Shown here piece by piece: positions 45,438 through 53,651 of a stretch of 64,000 bases of DNA (position 1 is the first letter of the stretch; the number at the start of each line of letters is the position of its first letter). Under the pieces are notes generated by a model. The model had not been told where the DNA came from and did no database searches. It saw only the letters and a program-made list of their open reading frames with translations. Made by a program: the position numbers and the translations under genes. Origin of the DNA: Psychroflexus montanilacus (lineage in GTDB: Bacteria; Bacteroidota; Bacteroidia; Flavobacteriales; Flavobacteriaceae); NCBI RefSeq assembly GCF_020164535.1, contig NZ_JAIQZC010000005.1:221211-285210 (forward strand), in the 5' to 3' direction.

Positions 45438-46460
45438 ATGAAACATATTTTATTTTTTTTGACCTTCATTTTAGGCATGACTTCTTCTGGTTTTGCTCAA
45501 ATTGGTGGTCAAAATACTTATCAGTTTTTAAACCTGCCCGTCTCTCCAAAAATCTCGGCTCTAGGAGGAAAAAATGTCACTTCATATTCTGCAGATCCTG
45601 CCAATGCTATGGCAAATCCTGCTATCATTAACTTTGAAATGCACAATCAAATGTCTGTCAATTACATGAATTATTTTGCAGATGTCAATTATGGGACGGC
45701 TTCTTATGCCTATGATATTGGGAGAAGAACTCAGATGCTTCAAGCTGGAGTTACTTATATTAACTATGGAAGTTTCGATGGGTTTGATGAATCTGGAAAT
45801 TCTACTGCAGAATTTGGTGGACAGGAAGCAGCACTTTCTGTTGGATATGCCAGACGAATAGGAAGAACAGATTTTTATGCTGGAGCCAATGTGAAATTGA
45901 TTTCGTCGAAACTAGAACAATACACGTCATTTGCAGGTGCACTAGATCTTGGTGTGAGTTACATTTACCCAGAATGGGATTTGGTGATTTCTGGTGTGGT
46001 ACGTAATGCAGGAACTCAATTTAAAGCCTTCAATGATGTAAGAGAATCTATGCCATTTGAAGTTATTCTAGGGATATCTCAAAAATTGAAAAAAGCTCCT
46101 ATTCGCTGGCATGTCACTTTAGAAAATATGCAGGAATGGGATATTGCCTTTAGAAATACAGCAAGAGATGAAGAGGATTTAAGCGGAAATGTGACGCCAG
46201 ATGATCCTGGTTTTATCAACAATGCTCTGCGACACACTATTTTGGGCGCAGAACTTTTCCCGGATGGTGGATTTAGTATTCAATTAGGCTATAACTTTAG
46301 AAGAGGCGAGGAACTAAGGATTCAAGATCAACGTGCCTTTTCAGGACTTACGGGTGGAGTAAGCATTCGTTTTAATAAAGTGAGATTCAGTTATTCTTAT
46401 GCTCAGTTTAATAGAGCTGCAAGCTCTAGTTTTTTTGGACTCAATATCGATCTCCAATAG
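45438..46460 (+). CDS. porQ: Type IX secretion system protein PorQ
   Basis: This is a 340-residue outer-membrane protein of the PorV/PorQ (FadL-like) barrel family. A signal peptide (about 1-21, ending SGFAQ) is followed by the family opening PKISALGGKNVTSYSADPANAMANP (region 36-60), and the barrel ends with SSFFGLNIDLQ. In Porphyromonas, PorQ works with PorZ, PorU and PorV in the attachment complex that processes type IX cargo at the cell surface. PorZ and PorU are not in the window. It ends 1 base before the convergent arginase-family gene. Confidence 0.88.
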   Translation: MKHILFFLTFILGMTSSGFAQIGGQNTYQFLNLPVSPKISALGGKNVTSYSADPANAMANPAIINFEMHNQMSVNYMNYFADVNYGTASYAYDIGRRTQMLQAGVTYINYGSFDGFDESGNSTAEFGGQEAALSVGYARRIGRTDFYAGANVKLISSKLEQYTSFAGALDLGVSYIYPEWDLVISGVVRNAGTQFKAFNDVRESMPFEVILGISQKLKKAPIRWHVTLENMQEWDIAFRNTARDEEDLSGNVTPDDPGFINNALRHTILGAELFPDGGFSIQLGYNFRRGEELRIQDQRAFSGLTGGVSIRFNKVRFSYSYAQFNRAASSSFFGLNIDLQ

Positions 46461-46461
46461 G

Positions 46462-47439
46462 CTAAACGTCAACTCTTATAAAATCAGAAATGATATAACT
46501 CAAAGAATTGCTTATGCTTTCGTTTTTAGTAGAGTCTATACCACATATGTGCAAAAATTGAATATTTTCTTTACGAATCATCTTGATAAAAGTTCTTATA
46601 TCTCTTACGCTAAAACCCGATGAAGATTCGCATTTGGATGACATTCCTAACACAGAATTTAGATCTAGCCTAAAGCCTAATTTGCCCAGATGAAAATCTA
46701 CGGCATTTTTAAATTTTACGCATTTATCCAAAGTTGTGAGGTGTAAGCAATCTTCAAAGAAATGAAAATTTAGTTTTTTGGAAAGATTCATTACTTCCAA
46801 CTCTTTTTGTGAAACATAATTTTTATGAAGACCAAAAACTCCATACTTATTTATATTTAAAGTTTCTAGCCAGGAATCATCTTGATGAAAGTTGATCGCA
46901 TTTTTTTCAATTTCAAGATTAACCTCTGTAGAGAGGTCAAGCAAATTTGTATGAGTATGTTGTAAGGCCTTCATTGCTTTTAAAATACTTAGAGTATCGC
47001 TATGACAACCACCGATAGCGATAGGGGTTTTACCAGAACTGATAATAGCCTGTATAATCTTAAAAATTACACCATTCACTATATCATTAAATTTTTCAAT
47101 TTTTTCTGAATTTGAATTCAGTTCACTTAATTCATTAAAAATCAACATGGTATCAATGTGACCTAAGACTAGCAGATTTGCTCCTCTGTTGTACTGATTG
47201 TTTTGAATATTCAACAAAGGCTTTAGAAACTCCTGATATACTTCTGAAATCTTGATTCCCAAATCATCTTTTGAGGAAAGAAGACTTGGAATTCCAACTA
47301 AAACAAAATTAGCATCCGTGGATTTTAGTTGATCAAGATCTTTTATACAGACTACTTTTTTCCCGAATTTCTCTCCTTTGGTACTAAAATCTATTTGTTT
47401 TACTATATCTGAAGATTGTGTGAAGTTGAAGTATTTCAT
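46462..47439 (-). CDS. Degenerate arginase/formimidoylglutamase-family protein
   Basis: The product is about 325 residues from the ATG at 47439 (MKYFNFTQSSD, chosen by the family N-terminus); a longer frame starts at 47484. The ureohydrolase fold is recognisable from IAIGGCHSDTLS, GVFGLHKNYVS, LDLNSVLGMSS, SGFSVRDIRTF and FLHICGID. Of the six manganese ligands, His146 (GGCHSD), Asp168 and Asp259 remain. The DAHTD motif has become DLSTE (His to Ser170, last Asp to Glu172), and DLD has become DLN (Asn261). The glutamate after HIC is also missing. It is probably not a normal ureohydrolase and may be a binding or scaffold protein. Confidence 0.75.
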   Translation of the reverse strand: MKYFNFTQSSDIVKQIDFSTKGEKFGKKVVCIKDLDQLKSTDANFVLVGIPSLLSSKDDLGIKISEVYQEFLKPLLNIQNNQYNRGANLLVLGHIDTMLIFNELSELNSNSEKIEKFNDIVNGVIFKIIQAIISSGKTPIAIGGCHSDTLSILKAMKALQHTHTNLLDLSTEVNLEIEKNAINFHQDDSWLETLNINKYGVFGLHKNYVSQKELEVMNLSKKLNFHFFEDCLHLTTLDKCVKFKNAVDFHLGKLGFRLDLNSVLGMSSKCESSSGFSVRDIRTFIKMIRKENIQFLHICGIDSTKNESISNSLSYIISDFIRVDV

Positions 47440-47550
47440 AAATATTGATTTACAGTTTTTGAAATTAGATAATTTTTTTTTCATCCTAAAATTTACTTCC
47501 CGAAAACATTAAGTTCTTTGTAATGAATTAAATTTGAAAAAAAAAGAAAA

Positions 47551-48693
47551 ATGCAAAAAGGACTTAATACAATATGCGTGCACACTGGTGAAGTAGAAGA
47601 TAAGGTTTTTGGTGGGGCAGTTTCTCCAATGTATTTATCTACAGCCTATGAATATGATGGTCTGGAGACTTCTATTTACCCAAGATATTTTAATAGTCCA
47701 AATCAACATAAACTATCAGAGAAAATTGCAGAGCTTGAAAAAGCCGAGTCTGCTTTGATTTTTGGTAGCGGTATGGCTGCAATTACTACTGCTATGCTAA
47801 GTGTACTTAGGTCTGGAGATCATGTGATTCTTCAGAATCAAATCTATGGTGGCACTCGTAACTTTATTGTTGAAGAATGTCAGCAATATGGTATAGCTTA
47901 CAGTTTTGTTGATGTCAATAATTGGTCTGAATTAAATTCAGCTTTACAAGCAGAAACCAAATTAATTTACATTGAAACTCCATCCAATCCTTTACTGGAA
48001 ATTACAGATGTTGCTGCTGTAACAAAGTTTGCTAAAGAAAACAATGTTTTGACGATGGCAGACAATACTTTCGCAAGTCCTATAAACCAAAGACCCATAG
48101 AACAAGGAGTTGATATTGTAATTCACAGTGCGACCAAATATCTTGGAGGGCATAGCGATATTACTGCAGGTGCTGTGGCTTCAACTCACGACATCATGAA
48201 AAAGGTTTTTTCTAAGGCCAAAAACTTTGGAGGGAGTTTGGCAGACCAGACCGTATGGCTTTTGGAAAGAAGTATGAAGACTTTGAACCTGAGGGTTTCT
48301 CAACAGTCCAATAACGCTTTGGTAATGGCAGAATTTTTAGAAAATTCTGAACATGTTGATAAAGTTTATTATCCAGGACTAAAGTCTCATCCGCAACATG
48401 AATTAGCAAAATCTCAGATGCTTGGTTTTGGAGGAATGTTGTCTTTTGACTTAAATGAAAAATGTGATATTTCAAGATTTTTTAAAGGTTTAAAGCTGAT
48501 TAAAAATGTATTGAGTCTTGGTGGTGTAGAGAGTACCGTTTTATCTCCAGAGAAAACTTCTCATTCTTTACTTACTCCAGAAGAACGAAAAGCCCAGGGC
48601 ATTAAGTCAAATCTTGTGAGATTTTCTGTTGGAATAGAAGATACAAGCGATCTTAAAAGAGATTTACGAATGGCCTTCTCAGAGTCTTTATAG
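47551..48693 (+). CDS. Trans-sulfuration (Cys/Met metabolism) PLP enzyme
   Basis: This 380-residue enzyme belongs to the cystathionine gamma-synthase/gamma-lyase family. The PLP lysine is Lys206 in IHSATKYLGGHSD, with FGSGMAAITTAML (about 71-83) as the phosphate-binding loop and IETPSNPLLEITD (151-163). Near the C-terminus, SLGGVESTVLSPEKTSH is typical. Reactions in the family include cystathionine gamma-synthesis, gamma-lysis and methionine gamma-lysis; motifs alone do not decide between them. A 23-base palindrome covers its stop codon. Confidence 0.88.
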   Translation: MQKGLNTICVHTGEVEDKVFGGAVSPMYLSTAYEYDGLETSIYPRYFNSPNQHKLSEKIAELEKAESALIFGSGMAAITTAMLSVLRSGDHVILQNQIYGGTRNFIVEECQQYGIAYSFVDVNNWSELNSALQAETKLIYIETPSNPLLEITDVAAVTKFAKENNVLTMADNTFASPINQRPIEQGVDIVIHSATKYLGGHSDITAGAVASTHDIMKKVFSKAKNFGGSLADQTVWLLERSMKTLNLRVSQQSNNALVMAEFLENSEHVDKVYYPGLKSHPQHELAKSQMLGFGGMLSFDLNEKCDISRFFKGLKLIKNVLSLGGVESTVLSPEKTSHSLLTPEERKAQGIKSNLVRFSVGIEDTSDLKRDLRMAFSESL

Positions 48694-48711
48694 TTTATAC
48701 TATAAACTATA
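48689..48711. repeat. Perfect 23-base palindrome between the trans-sulfuration and peroxiredoxin genes
   Basis: Arms TATAGTTTATA (48689-48699) and TATAAACTATA (48701-48711) are exact reverse complements around a single C. The site overlaps the stop codon of the upstream gene and lies 107 bases before the peroxiredoxin start. A one-base centre with AT-rich arms is seen in Fur/PerR-type operators. As a hairpin it lacks a T run, so it is not a standard terminator. Confidence 0.55.
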
Positions 48712-48776
48712 GATAGAGCTTATCAAAGTATAAGAAGAGATGTTAAAATTCCACCTAGAATATCTAGCTTTCCACT

Positions 48777-48784
48777 TACTTTTG
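48777..48784 (+). promoter_or_regulatory. Candidate -7 promoter box of the peroxiredoxin gene
   Basis: TACTTTTG matches TAnnTTTG and lies 33 bases before the start codon at 48818. A clear -33 TTG is not present; TTAAAATT occurs in the right area. Confidence 0.45.
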
Positions 48785-48817
48785 CAATGAATTATTAATC
48801 AACTAAATATTTATAAT

Positions 48818-49456
48818 ATGTCAATAGTAGGAAAAAAATTCCCAGATTTAAAAGTTAACGCCATGGATGAAATGGGTGATACTTATCAAATTAATATTTT
48901 AGAAAAAGCTAAAAAAGAAAACAAAAAAATAATTTTATTCTGGTATCCAAAGGATTTTACTTACGTATGTCCAACAGAATTACATGCTTTTCAAGAAGCT
49001 TTACCAGAGTTTGAAAAAAGAAATACCATTGTTATTGGTGCTTCTTGTGATACACCTGAAGTACATTTTGCATGGTTAAATACTTCTAAGGATAATGGAG
49101 GAATTGAAGGTGTAACTTACCCAATCCTTGCAGATTCCAATAGAAATTTAAGTAGCAGATTAGGTATCCTCGATACTACTAATGAGCGTTATGACGATGA
49201 AGACGGACACCTTACTGTAGATGGAGACAATGTAACATATAGAGCTACATACTTAATAGATGAAGAAGGAACTGTATTTCAAGAAAGCGTAAATCACATG
49301 CCATTAGGAAGAAATGTGAAGGAATTCATCAGATTGATAGATGCTTATACACATGTACAAAAGCACGGTGAAGTTTGTCCAGCAAACTGGGAAGAAGGTA
49401 AAGAAAGTATGAAAGCAGATAGAGAAGGTGTAGCTTCTTACCTGTCTAGCAACTAA
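48818..49456 (+). CDS. Typical 2-Cys peroxiredoxin (AhpC/Prx1 class)
   Basis: This 212-residue thiol peroxidase reduces hydrogen peroxide and organic peroxides. The peroxidatic cysteine is Cys51 in DFTYVCPTELHAF and the resolving cysteine is Cys187 in GEVCPANWEEG. The arginine of the active site lies in the VTYRATYLIDEEG segment. It is followed by a thioredoxin-like gene and a DUF6952 gene, forming a small redox unit. No dedicated reductase (AhpF) is nearby, so the adjacent thioredoxin is a reasonable electron donor by inference. Confidence 0.95.
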   Translation: MSIVGKKFPDLKVNAMDEMGDTYQINILEKAKKENKKIILFWYPKDFTYVCPTELHAFQEALPEFEKRNTIVIGASCDTPEVHFAWLNTSKDNGGIEGVTYPILADSNRNLSSRLGILDTTNERYDDEDGHLTVDGDNVTYRATYLIDEEGTVFQESVNHMPLGRNVKEFIRLIDAYTHVQKHGEVCPANWEEGKESMKADREGVASYLSSN

Positions 49457-49499
49457 TCATTTCAGTTTTAAACTGAATTATTTTAAAAAATTAAAGTTT

Positions 49500-49814
49500 A
49501 TGTTTAAAGAATTAGAACAAGATAATTTAGCAGAATCAGTTAATAGTAATGAAACTGTTGTTGTACAATATTCTGCAACATGGTGTGGAAACTGTAGATT
49601 GATGAAACCTAAATTTAAGAAGTTAGCAAGTGAGAATGAAGATATTCCATTTATAATGGTAGATGCAGAGAAATTTCCTGAATCCAGAAAATTAGCTAAC
49701 GTTGATAATCTTCCAACATTTGCAACTTTTGTCAACGGAGAATTTAAAAATCAAGTACAAACTAATAAGTTTGACTCTTTAAAAGAATTAGTAAATGAAG
49801 TTACCAATAATTAA
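49500..49814 (+). CDS. Thioredoxin-family protein with CGNC active site
   Basis: This is a 104-residue cytoplasmic thioredoxin fold. The active site is WCGNC (Cys29-Cys32) in YSATWCGNCRLMKPKF instead of the usual WCGPC. The cis-proline is kept in VDNLPTFATFVNGE. The Pro-to-Asn change is expected to alter redox potential. It follows the peroxiredoxin gene by 43 bases and overlaps the DUF6952 gene by 20 bases, so it is likely to serve them. Confidence 0.93.
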   Translation: MFKELEQDNLAESVNSNETVVVQYSATWCGNCRLMKPKFKKLASENEDIPFIMVDAEKFPESRKLANVDNLPTFATFVNGEFKNQVQTNKFDSLKELVNEVTNN

Positions 49815-50046
49815 ACATTTTCAAAAAAACAATGATGTTCAAAAGCTTGAGCATACCATTGAAGTTTTAGAATCTTTTACAGAACATAGATCTGTGAAAG
49901 ATGAAGAGATGGATGTAGTTGGAGAAATAATTACCAATATCGCTGGTGCCATTGAAATGGATAAAATGGTTAAAGATGGAATGTCTGAAAAAGATGCTGC
50001 CAACACTTTTGCACAGCGCGTATTAGGTTCTATTGATAGATCTTAG
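49795..50046 (+). CDS. DUF6952 family small protein
   Basis: This is an 83-residue protein of mainly helical prediction, with a basic start (MKLPIIKHFQKNN) and MDVVGEIITNIAGAIEMDKMVKDG in the centre (residues 42-65). It matches the small Bacteroidota family DUF6952, which is regularly found after peroxiredoxin and thioredoxin genes. No cysteines are present, so it is not itself a thiol redox protein. Its start lies 20 bases inside the thioredoxin gene, which implies coupled translation. A terminator follows. Confidence 0.8.
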   Translation: MKLPIIKHFQKNNDVQKLEHTIEVLESFTEHRSVKDEEMDVVGEIITNIAGAIEMDKMVKDGMSEKDAANTFAQRVLGSIDRS

Positions 50047-50066
50047 ACTCATTCATCATAATACTT

Positions 50067-50101
50067 AAAAAGAAACTGTGAGAGCAGTTTCTTTTTTTTT
50101 T
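50067..50101 (+). terminator. Rho-independent terminator after the redox unit
   Basis: AAAAAGAAACTG (50067-50078) pairs with CAGTTTCTTTTT (from 50085) around the loop TGAGAG, followed by a long T run. Confidence 0.85.
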
Positions 50102-50143
50102 GCCTTAAAATAAAGCCGTAAATTTCAATTCAAAATAGTATTC

Positions 50144-50518
50144 ATGTTTAGATTGAAAACCATTAAAGAGCGTTTGTATTCTCTAGTCTTTGCATGGAGA
50201 GGCTTATCCTATTTAATATTGAGGGAGGACAGCTTTAAGTTTCAACTGTTTTTCTCTTTTCTTTTTATCATTGCAGGTTTTTATTTTCAGATAACAAATA
50301 TTGAATGGTTTGCTCAACTTGGCATGATGGCTTTAGTTTTGAGTGTTGAGGGACTTAATTCTGCAGTAGAAAAACTGGCAGATTACATGCAACCAAATTT
50401 TGATAAACATATTGGGAAGATAAAAGACATCGCCGCTGGTGCAGTACTGGTCGCAGGCTTGTTCGCATTAGCAATTGGATTGATAATTTACATTCCTTAT
50501 TTCCTAGACTTAATTTGA
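50144..50518 (+). CDS. dgkA: Diacylglycerol/undecaprenol kinase family protein
   Basis: This is a 124-residue integral membrane kinase with three helices. The N-terminus FRLKTIKERLYSLVFAWRGL and the catalytic segment SVEGLNSAVEKLADYMQPNFD (residues about 67-87) match the DgkA family (EALNTAIE in other members). HIGKIKDIAAGAVLVAG is the conserved third-helix entry. Substrate may be diacylglycerol or undecaprenol. It starts the block dgkA-ftsK-lolA-lptF/G-ribB. Confidence 0.92.
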   Translation: MFRLKTIKERLYSLVFAWRGLSYLILREDSFKFQLFFSFLFIIAGFYFQITNIEWFAQLGMMALVLSVEGLNSAVEKLADYMQPNFDKHIGKIKDIAAGAVLVAGLFALAIGLIIYIPYFLDLI

Positions 50519-50541
50519 TTAGTTTAAGCGGTTAATATTTG

Positions 50542-50549
50542 TATTTTTG
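50542..50549 (+). promoter_or_regulatory. Candidate -7 promoter box of ftsK
   Basis: TATTTTTG fits TAnnTTTG and lies 20 bases before the ftsK ATG. A TTG at 50515-50517 is 24 bases upstream, slightly far for the -33 element. Confidence 0.4.
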
Positions 50550-50569
50550 TTTCGTACTTTACTAACTCT

Positions 50570-52978
50570 ATGGCTAAAACAAAACGAAGCAAAACGACCA
50601 AACCTAAGCAACCTAAAAAAAGCTTCAACTTAAAAACATCAAAGCGAACCAAAATTATTTTTGGTAGTTTTTTGATTCTGTTTTCTATAGGTCTATTCAT
50701 TTCGTTTATATCCTATTTTTTCAACTGGCAGGCAGATCAGTCCATGATGGGGGATGTCCTGAATAGAGGCGAAAACGCCAACAACTGGCTCAATAAATTT
50801 GGTGCTTACATAAGCCATACTCTTATTTACAAGGGTTTTGGTGTTCCTATTGTAAGTTTACCAGCTATGCTATTTATTACAGGAGTTTATTTATTTCTGA
50901 ATTTAAAGCTATTTAGATTGAGATCACTTTGGTTTTGGGGAGCTTATCTTATTCTATGGTTTTCATTGCTTTTAGGATTTTTTGTCACTACCAATCCAAT
51001 TTTAGGTGGAGTAGTTGGTTACGAAATAAACGATTTTCTTCAAGCTTATATTGGGAAGCTGGGTGTAGTTCTTATTTTGATTTTTATGTTGATTATCTAT
51101 CTGGTATCACGGTTGAATTTAACACCAGACGCATTATCAAAATCGTTTTCTAAGCAAAAACAAAATGTGAAAGAAGAAGTTTCTGAAGTTAAGTTTGAAC
51201 GAAAAACAACTTCAGATGAAAAGGGTATAGATAAAGAGATAGATATAGCCACTACTTCGGATACCCTTTCTAAAGAAGATTATGATCAGGACAAGGATGT
51301 GGAAATAGAAAATTCCTTCAGTGAAAAAACAAATGTAGGACCTGTTGAAAAAGAGAAAATCGTTATTAAGTCAGAGGATGAAGATGACGTAGAAATGGAG
51401 GTAGAGACCGCTCAAGATGAAGAAGAGTCTGATCAACTTAGCAAAAAGTTAGTTGAAGATTTTGGGGAATTTGATCCTACTTTGGAGCTGGCTAATTATC
51501 AATTTCCAAGTATAGAATTATTGAAAGATTATAACTCTGGCCGTGGTATTACGATTGACCAGAAAGAGTTAGAACAGAATAAAAATAAAATTGTAGATAC
51601 ACTTAAAAACTACAAAATTGAGATTGCACAGATAAAGGCAACGGTTGGACCTACAGTAACTTTATATGAGATTGTTCCAGAAGCTGGTATTCGGATTTCA
51701 AAAATTAAAAACTTGGAAGACGACATTGCTCTTTCGCTTTCAGCTCTTGGTATTCGGATTATCGCTCCAATTCCTGGTAAAGGAACCATTGGTATAGAAG
51801 TTCCTAACCAGAACCCATCTGTTGTCCCTATGCGGTCTGTAGTGGCTTCCAATAAATTTCAAAATGCTGAAATGGAACTTCCTATTGCGATGGGCAAAAC
51901 CATTTCCAATGAAACTTATACTGTAGATCTAGCTAAAATGCCTCACTTATTGATGGCAGGAGCGACTGGTCAAGGTAAATCTGTAGGACTTAATGTCATA
52001 TTAACTTCCCTGCTTTATCAAAAGCACCCTGCTGAGGTAAAGTTTGTTTTGGTAGATCCTAAAAAAGTAGAATTGACTTTGTTCAATAAAATTGAAAGAC
52101 ATTATTTAGCCAAACTACCAGATACAGAAGAAGCTATTATTACAGATAATACAAAAGTAATCAACACCCTGAATTCACTTTGTATTGAAATGGATAATAG
52201 GTATGATTTACTGAAGGATGCAATGGTTCGAAATATTAAAGAATACAATACAAAATTTAAAGCACGTAAACTCAACCCTGAAAATGGTCACAAGTTTCTA
52301 CCATATATTATCCTTGTTGTTGATGAGTTCGCAGATCTTATTATGACGGCTGGTAAAGAGGTGGAAACACCAATAGCCAGACTTGCACAGTTGGCTCGAG
52401 CTATTGGTATACATCTAATTATCGCTACTCAAAGACCGTCTGTAAATGTTATAACCGGAATGATCAAGGCTAACTTCCCTGCCAGAATGGCCTTTAGGGT
52501 GACTTCAAAAATTGACTCAAGAACTATACTGGACGCTGGAGGTGCAGACCAGCTGATTGGTCGAGGCGATATGTTGTTTACTCAAGGAAATGATTTGATT
52601 CGCCTACAATGTGCATTTGTAGATACACCTGAAGTTGAAAAGATTACCGACTTCATTGGGTCGCAAAAAGCCTATGCTGATGCACACCTCTTACCCGAGT
52701 ATTCTGGGGAAGACTCTGGCATAAGTGTTGATAATGATATTGAAGATCGAGACAAACTGTTTAAAGATGCTGCAGAGGTTATAATTACAGCTCAGCAAGG
52801 CTCTGCATCTCTTTTACAAAGAAAGTTGAAGCTAGGTTACAACAGAGCTGGAAGGATTATAGATCAACTTGAAGCTGCTGGAGTTGTAGGACCTTTTGAA
52901 GGAAGCAAAGCTAGGCAGGTGCTTGTACCAGATCTTATCGCTCTGGAAGAATTACTCAAAAACGAACAAAACACATAA
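50570..52978 (+). CDS. ftsK: DNA translocase FtsK/SpoIIIE
   Basis: This is an 802-residue septum-located DNA pump that segregates chromosome termini. A basic N-terminal tail is followed by four transmembrane helices (about 30-185), then an acidic linker (190-300) much shorter than that of E. coli. The motor domain carries Walker A GATGQGKS near residue 465, Walker B LVVDEFADLI near 585 and the RLAQLARAIGIHLIIATQRP block. The C-terminal gamma winged helix (about 725-800, KLKLGYNRAGRIIDQLEAAG) reads polar sequence motifs. The following lolA gene starts 10 bases later. Confidence 0.96.
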   Translation: MAKTKRSKTTKPKQPKKSFNLKTSKRTKIIFGSFLILFSIGLFISFISYFFNWQADQSMMGDVLNRGENANNWLNKFGAYISHTLIYKGFGVPIVSLPAMLFITGVYLFLNLKLFRLRSLWFWGAYLILWFSLLLGFFVTTNPILGGVVGYEINDFLQAYIGKLGVVLILIFMLIIYLVSRLNLTPDALSKSFSKQKQNVKEEVSEVKFERKTTSDEKGIDKEIDIATTSDTLSKEDYDQDKDVEIENSFSEKTNVGPVEKEKIVIKSEDEDDVEMEVETAQDEEESDQLSKKLVEDFGEFDPTLELANYQFPSIELLKDYNSGRGITIDQKELEQNKNKIVDTLKNYKIEIAQIKATVGPTVTLYEIVPEAGIRISKIKNLEDDIALSLSALGIRIIAPIPGKGTIGIEVPNQNPSVVPMRSVVASNKFQNAEMELPIAMGKTISNETYTVDLAKMPHLLMAGATGQGKSVGLNVILTSLLYQKHPAEVKFVLVDPKKVELTLFNKIERHYLAKLPDTEEAIITDNTKVINTLNSLCIEMDNRYDLLKDAMVRNIKEYNTKFKARKLNPENGHKFLPYIILVVDEFADLIMTAGKEVETPIARLAQLARAIGIHLIIATQRPSVNVITGMIKANFPARMAFRVTSKIDSRTILDAGGADQLIGRGDMLFTQGNDLIRLQCAFVDTPEVEKITDFIGSQKAYADAHLLPEYSGEDSGISVDNDIEDRDKLFKDAAEVIITAQQGSASLLQRKLKLGYNRAGRIIDQLEAAGVVGPFEGSKARQVLVPDLIALEELLKNEQNT

Positions 52979-52988
52979 CTCATATTCC

Positions 52989-53642
52989 ATGAAAACAATT
53001 AAATTATTTAGTGCATTAGCTTTCATATTATTATTGTCCAACGCCACTTTAGCACAAAATGATAGTGAAGCCAAAGCTTTGGTTAAGCAAGTGCTGGATA
53101 AAGTAGAATCCTACGATAATCTGGTCATTGATTTCTCTTACACTTTAGAAAATAAAGAACAGAATGTTAAACAAGAAACTCGTGGAGATGTAAGCATAAA
53201 AGATGAAAAATATGTTTTAAATCTTATGGGAACTACTCAAATTTTTGATGGAAAAAAGATTTACACTATTGTACCAGAAGATGACGAGGTGACAATATCT
53301 GCTTACGATGAAATGGATTCCGATCAAATAACTCCCTCCAAAATGCTTACATTTTATCAAGAAGGATACCGTTTCAAAATGGATGTGTTACAAGATGTAA
53401 AAGGAAGAAAAATTCAATATGTAGAATTGATTCCTATGGATTCTGATAATGACATGAAACAAATCTTGCTTGGAATTGATAAACAAACCAAGCATATCTT
53501 TAACTTGATCCAAGTACAGCCAGATAATACAAGAGTAGAGTTTCGAGTTACTAAATTCAAAACCAATGAGCCGTTATCTGCAACTCATTTTCAGTTTCAA
53601 AGATCTAAGTACGCAGACTATTATATCAATGAATTAGACTAA
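52989..53642 (+). CDS. lolA: LolA-like outer-membrane lipoprotein carrier
   Basis: This is a 217-residue periplasmic protein. I chose the ATG at 52989, which gives a signal peptide (MKTIKLFSALAFILLLSNATLAQ); the frame extends into ftsK, but that part is not homologous. The body has the LolA pattern: DFSYTLENKEQNVKQETRGDV in the first strands, YVLNLMGTTQIFDGKKIYTI, and the late VEFRVTKFKTNEPLSATHFQF. It would shuttle lipoproteins to the outer membrane. LolC/D/E are not in the window. It precedes the LptF/G gene by nine bases. Confidence 0.9.
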   Translation: MKTIKLFSALAFILLLSNATLAQNDSEAKALVKQVLDKVESYDNLVIDFSYTLENKEQNVKQETRGDVSIKDEKYVLNLMGTTQIFDGKKIYTIVPEDDEVTISAYDEMDSDQITPSKMLTFYQEGYRFKMDVLQDVKGRKIQYVELIPMDSDNDMKQILLGIDKQTKHIFNLIQVQPDNTRVEFRVTKFKTNEPLSATHFQFQRSKYADYYINELD

Positions 53643-53651
53643 AACCTGGTA

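Noticed and set aside
48689..48711. Rho-independent terminator of the trans-sulfuration gene
   Set aside because: The hairpin is AT-only apart from one pair and is not followed by a T run, so it is listed as a palindrome instead.
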